A DNA stretch of 5,494 nt from JAFDWI01 sp964449375 (lineage in GTDB: Bacteria; Actinomycetota; Acidimicrobiia; Acidimicrobiales; Iamiaceae): positions 1-5,494 of the forward strand of contig CAYVAS010000115.1 of the NCBI GenBank assembly GCA_964449375.1, read 5' to 3'. A program made the translations under genes and the position numbers. Positions 5,011-5,494 of the stretch are shown in pieces. A model generated the notes under the pieces. The model was not told the DNA's origin and made no database searches. It worked only from the letters and a program-made list of their open reading frames with translations. Numbering within the stretch: position 1 is the stretch's first letter; each line of letters opens with the position of its first letter.

Positions 5011-5494
5011 ATGACCACGGCACACGACTTCGCCCAGCTCTACATCGACGGGGCCTGGGTCGATCCGGCGGGGTCGGGCACCATCGAGGTGATCGACGCC
5101 ACCACCGAAGCGGTGATGGGGCGCATCCCGGAGGGGTCCGCTGCAGATGCGGACCGGGCGGTGCTGGCAGCCCGGGCCGCGTTCGACACCTGGGCGGCCA
5201 CGCCGCCCAAGGACCGGGCCGACTTCGTGGCCCGGATGGGTCAGGGAATCGGCGAACGGGCCGACGACATCGCGGACGCGATCACCGGCGAGGTGGGCAT
5301 GCCCCGCAAACTCTCGGGAATCATCCAGGCCGGGCTGCCCCAGGCGGTGGCCGCGGGCATCGCGGGGCTGGCCGAGGACTTCGCCTGGGAGGAGCAGATC
5401 GGTTCGTCGCTGGTGGTGCGCGAACCGGTCGGGGTGGTGGCCGCGATCACCCCGTGGAACTATCCGCTGCACCAGATCGTGATCAAGGTCGCCG
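5011..5494 (+). CDS. Aldehyde dehydrogenase family protein, N-terminal part
   Basis: The first 161 codons of an NAD(P)-dependent aldehyde dehydrogenase are present; the gene runs off the right edge without a stop, about one third of the usual 470-500 residues. These cytoplasmic enzymes oxidise aldehydes to carboxylic acids. Family features are the opening LYIDGAWVDP (10-19), the strand IEVIDATTEAVMGRIP (25-40), DRAVLAARAAFDTWA (48-62), and VREPVGVVAAITPWNYPLHQ (136-155). The last includes the TPWNYP signature whose Asn150 helps form the oxyanion hole. The catalytic Cys and Glu lie beyond the window and cannot be checked. The glycine- and alanine-rich helix at 104-124 and the EEQIGSSLVVREPVGV approach resemble actinobacterial aldehyde dehydrogenases of unassigned substrate. 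It is divergent from the esterase gene, with a 167-bp shared upstream region. Substrate is unknown. Confidence 0.92.
   Translation, partial: MTTAHDFAQLYIDGAWVDPAGSGTIEVIDATTEAVMGRIPEGSAADADRAVLAARAAFDTWAATPPKDRADFVARMGQGIGERADDIADAITGEVGMPRKLSGIIQAGLPQAVAAGIAGLAEDFAWEEQIGSSLVVREPVGVVAAITPWNYPLHQIVIKVA

Noticed and set aside
4879..5472. 197-codon minus-strand open frame opposite the aldehyde dehydrogenase start
   Set aside because: The plus strand encodes an unmistakable aldehyde dehydrogenase N-terminus with its own ribosome binding site; the antisense product shows no family features.

Overview
The window is very GC-rich, with gene after gene showing strong third-position G/C and no sign of a foreign composition. 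An Eis-type acetyltransferase, a mycobacterial-style N-acyl-D-amino-acid amidohydrolase, an LpqC-type secreted esterase and GTG starts all point to a high-GC actinobacterium. The class cannot be fixed from this sequence alone; an acidimicrobial or mycobacterial relative is an inference. This looks like an ordinary chromosomal metabolic region. I see no transposase, integrase, phage gene, CRISPR array, tRNA or rRNA, and no convincing new defence or toxin system.

Layout, left to right. (1) 1-100 is non-coding: a perfect 17-bp inverted repeat at the window edge, then a run of G-tracts. (2) 101-1357, minus strand: a full-length Eis-like GNAT acetyltransferase whose chain ends in phenylalanine. 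(3) 1358-1589: a divergent intergenic region holding a good sigma70-like promoter whose -10 box and predicted start point lie inside a perfect 10+3+10 dyad, a likely repressor operator. (4) 1590-3326, plus strand: an amidohydrolase of the N-acyl-D-amino-acid deacylase family. (5) 3336-3836, plus strand: a small flavin reductase-like protein starting 9 nt after the previous stop, so probably the same operon. (6) 3872-4843, minus strand: a lipoprotein serine esterase of the LpqC / feruloyl esterase / PHB depolymerase type, convergent with the operon across only 35 bp. (7) 4844-5010: a second divergent intergenic region. (8) 5011 to the right edge, plus strand: the N-terminal third of an aldehyde dehydrogenase, cut off by the window.

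How the genes may work together: the amidohydrolase and flavin reductase form the only clear transcription unit, and the dyad over its promoter suggests control by a ligand-responsive repressor encoded elsewhere. The exported esterase could release acyl or aromatic compounds outside the membrane, and the aldehyde dehydrogenase could oxidise aldehydes inside, but nothing in the sequence ties these neighbours into one pathway. The most distinctive points are the operator over the promoter, the reduced metal-ligand set of the amidohydrolase, the edge inverted repeat, and two genes with -10-like hexamers exactly where leaderless transcripts would need them.
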